From an uncultured Acetatifactor sp. (GTDB lineage: Bacteria > Bacillota > Clostridia > Lachnospirales > Lachnospiraceae): a stretch of 7,534 bases of DNA. Each line of letters opens with the position of its first letter. Within the stretch, counting starts at the first letter, position 1. Of the stretch, positions 6,116 through 7,534 are shown piece by piece. The position numbers were made by a program, and so were the translations under genes. The notes under the pieces are model-generated. The model made no database searches. It was not told the DNA's origin and was given only the letters and a program-made list of their open reading frames with translations. The stretch covers positions 1-7,534 of the forward strand of contig CANQSE010000090.1 in assembly GCA_947626405.1 (NCBI GenBank), written 5' to 3'.

Positions 6116-6171
6116 GGTATAGTTATTTTCTGGACAATAATTATTTTCGGGACAATAAACAGAAAGCAGCT
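6105..6171. repeat. 9-bp inverted repeats bracketing the tandem repeat
   Basis: AGCTGCTTT (6105-6113) is the exact reverse complement of AAAGCAGCT (6163-6171), with further TG/CA pairing just inside after one mismatch. The pair encloses the two 18-bp tandem units. The right arm also runs into the 12-bp palindrome CAGCTTAAGCTG (6167-6178). The arrangement, 67 bp in all, looks like a tiny inserted element or a long-hairpin regulatory site in the spacer before recD2. Confidence 0.5.
6123..6158. repeat. Near-perfect 18-bp tandem repeat, two copies
   Basis: TTATTTTCTGGACAATAA (6123-6140) is followed immediately by TTATTTTCGGGACAATAA (6141-6158); 17 of 18 bases match. Each unit is itself an imperfect palindrome (TTATT and AATAA ends, TC/GA inside). 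Such paired units resemble a dimeric protein-binding site or the multiple terminal repeats of some insertion sequences, but no transposase is present. Read on the minus strand the units begin near TTATTGTCC. Confidence 0.6.
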
Positions 6172-6207
6172 TAAGCTGTAATTCTTACGGAAGTGGAGGC
6201 GGTTCGC

Positions 6208-7534
6208 ATGCAAAAGATCCGCTGCGTGGTTGAGAGAATTACTTACCAGAATCCGGAGAACGGTTACTCCGTGTTGAAATGTCGTGTAAAAAATTACAGT
6301 GAGTTGGTGCCTGTGATCGGCAATATGATAGATGCCACCGTAGGCTCTGTTCTCGCGCTTGAGGGAGAATGGAAGGTGGACGCAAGGTACGGCCGTCAGT
6401 TTGTCGCGCAGAACTGGGAGGAGACGCTCCCCGCCACCGTATACGGAATGGAAAAATACCTGGGCTCGGGTCTTATTAAGGGCGTGGGACCGAAGTATGC
6501 TAAAAAAATCGTCCAGAAATTCGGTGCAGATACATTTTCGGTGATTGAGGACAATGTGGAGCTTCTGAGCGAAATCGAGGGCATTGGGAGTAAGCGCGTG
6601 CGGATGATCGCGGAATCCTGGCAGAAGCAGAAGGAAGTAAAAAACATCATGCTTTTTCTGCAGGATCACCAGGTATCGACATCATATGCGGCTAAAATAT
6701 ATAAGCAGTATGAGAGCGGCAGTATCGCGGTGATGAAGGAAAACCCCTATAAGCTTGCTGATGACATATGGGGGATCGGTTTTATAACCGCGGATAAAAT
6801 TGCCATGAAAATGGGATTTGGCAGGGAATCCTATGTCCGTCTGCGCAGCGGACTGATGTATACGCTCTCGGAGCTGTCAAACGACGGTCATGTATATGCG
6901 GAAAAGCAGCAGCTTATCGATAAGGCGTCGGAGCTTCTGGGGGCGTCGCCGGAGACCGTTGTCATGACAATGGACGAAATGCTCAAAAACAAGGAACTGA
7001 TCCTGGAAAAGAATATCGTCCGCACGGACGAGGAAGGAAATACGACGGCGGTCATATACCTGCCGCCCTTTTACTATGCGGAAATCGGCGTCGCGGGAAA
7101 GCTTAAAAAGCTTGCGGCCGCTCCCGCTTCAGACAGGCTTTACGAGCGCCTTATGCAGGCGCGCCGGATAACGGGAAACGAAGCGCTTTCCGTAGATGTG
7201 GACGCAATCCGTGAAAAGACGGGCATAGAATATGACGAGATCCAGGCGGATGCCATCCGGAGGGCGGCAACAGCCAAGGTCATGGTCCTGACAGGCGGCC
7301 CGGGCACCGGAAAGACTACCACGACCCAGGGAATTATAGCGGCATATCGGGCGTACGGGCTTAAGATACTGCTGGCGGCACCGACAGGGCGTGCGGCAAA
7401 GAGGATGAGCGAAACCGCCGGCATGGAAGCCAAGACAATTCACAGACTGCTTGAGTGCAAGCCGCCGGACGGCTATCAGAAAAACGAGGAAAATCCTCTT
7501 GAAGGAGATGTGCTGATCGTGGACGAATGTTCAA
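6208..7534 (+). CDS. recD2: RecD2-type 5'-3' DNA helicase, N-terminal 442 codons
   Basis: The gene runs off the right edge with no stop; 442 full codons are visible out of roughly 740 usual for the family. RecD2 is an SF1B helicase that acts without RecBC and contributes to replication-fork upkeep and repair. In order: an N-terminal OB-like segment (VVERITYQNPENGYSVLKC, 7-25), helix-hairpin-helix stretches near 85-106 (GLIKGVGPKYAKKI), 120-140 (IEGIGSKR) and 185-203 (IWGIGFITADKIA), then the helicase core with Walker A GGPGTGKTT (363-371, K369), motif Ia APTGRAAKRM (391-400) and Walker B LIVDE, with D439 and E440 just before the edge. All key residues seen are intact. The start at ATG 6208 has GGAGG at 6195-6199, 8 bases upstream. 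It follows the YolD-like gene on the same strand after an unusual repeat-bearing spacer. Confidence 0.95.
   Translation, partial: MQKIRCVVERITYQNPENGYSVLKCRVKNYSELVPVIGNMIDATVGSVLALEGEWKVDARYGRQFVAQNWEETLPATVYGMEKYLGSGLIKGVGPKYAKKIVQKFGADTFSVIEDNVELLSEIEGIGSKRVRMIAESWQKQKEVKNIMLFLQDHQVSTSYAAKIYKQYESGSIAVMKENPYKLADDIWGIGFITADKIAMKMGFGRESYVRLRSGLMYTLSELSNDGHVYAEKQQLIDKASELLGASPETVVMTMDEMLKNKELILEKNIVRTDEEGNTTAVIYLPPFYYAEIGVAGKLKKLAAAPASDRLYERLMQARRITGNEALSVDVDAIREKTGIEYDEIQADAIRRAATAKVMVLTGGPGTGKTTTTQGIIAAYRAYGLKILLAAPTGRAAKRMSETAGMEAKTIHRLLECKPPDGYQKNEENPLEGDVLIVDECS

Noticed and set aside
6123..6158. CRISPR array from the tandem repeats
   Set aside because: Only two units, directly abutting with no spacer, and no cas gene in the window.
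6010..6669. 219-codon leftward open frame overlapping the YolD-like gene end and recD2 start
   Set aside because: It is antisense to two strongly recognisable genes and crosses the repeat-rich spacer; the translation has no recognisable domain.

Overview
The window looks like a chromosomal stretch from a low-to-mid GC Gram-positive anaerobe of the class Clostridia, with Lachnospiraceae the best guess. The reasons are strong AGGAGG-type ribosome sites, a Y-family polymerase/YolD-like/RecD2 gene run of the Firmicutes kind, an XRE regulator fused to membrane segments, and a zinc-ribbon membrane protein. The taxon is inferred from gene style; no rRNA or marker gene is present.

Left part (1-1345): the decayed end of a surface-sugar locus. 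The window opens in the last 52 codons of a CMP-sugar cytidylyltransferase (PseF/NeuA type), overlapping by 8 bases the start of a pseudaminic acid synthase gene (pseI). pseI loses all family resemblance after about 81 codons. It abuts a convergent, headless family 2 glycosyltransferase remnant. An exact 8-bp repeat, GCATTTAG, bounds that remnant on both sides (402-409 and 1032-1039), which suggests a short-homology rearrangement. Beyond it lie about 300 bases without a gene, holding a leftward promoter candidate, an imperfect hairpin and a good rightward promoter.

Middle part (1361-2879): two rightward accessory-type genes, a zinc-ribbon protein with three membrane segments and a solitary DpnA-like adenine methyltransferase (predicted target GATC). 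No restriction enzyme or second methylase accompanies them.

Right part (2880-7534): a hairpin-rich leader, then an XRE-family DNA-binding protein fused to about six membrane segments, and a DNA-damage-tolerance run: Y-family translesion polymerase with a beta-clamp motif, an overlapping YolD-like protein (a proposed UmuD-like partner), and the first 442 codons of the helicase RecD2. The polymerase and YolD-like genes are translationally coupled (GTGA overlap). A 118-bp spacer before recD2 holds an 18-bp palindrome, a near-perfect 18-bp tandem repeat and a flanking inverted repeat; it is the most unusual non-coding structure in the window.

No tRNA, rRNA, CRISPR array or complete mobile element was seen.
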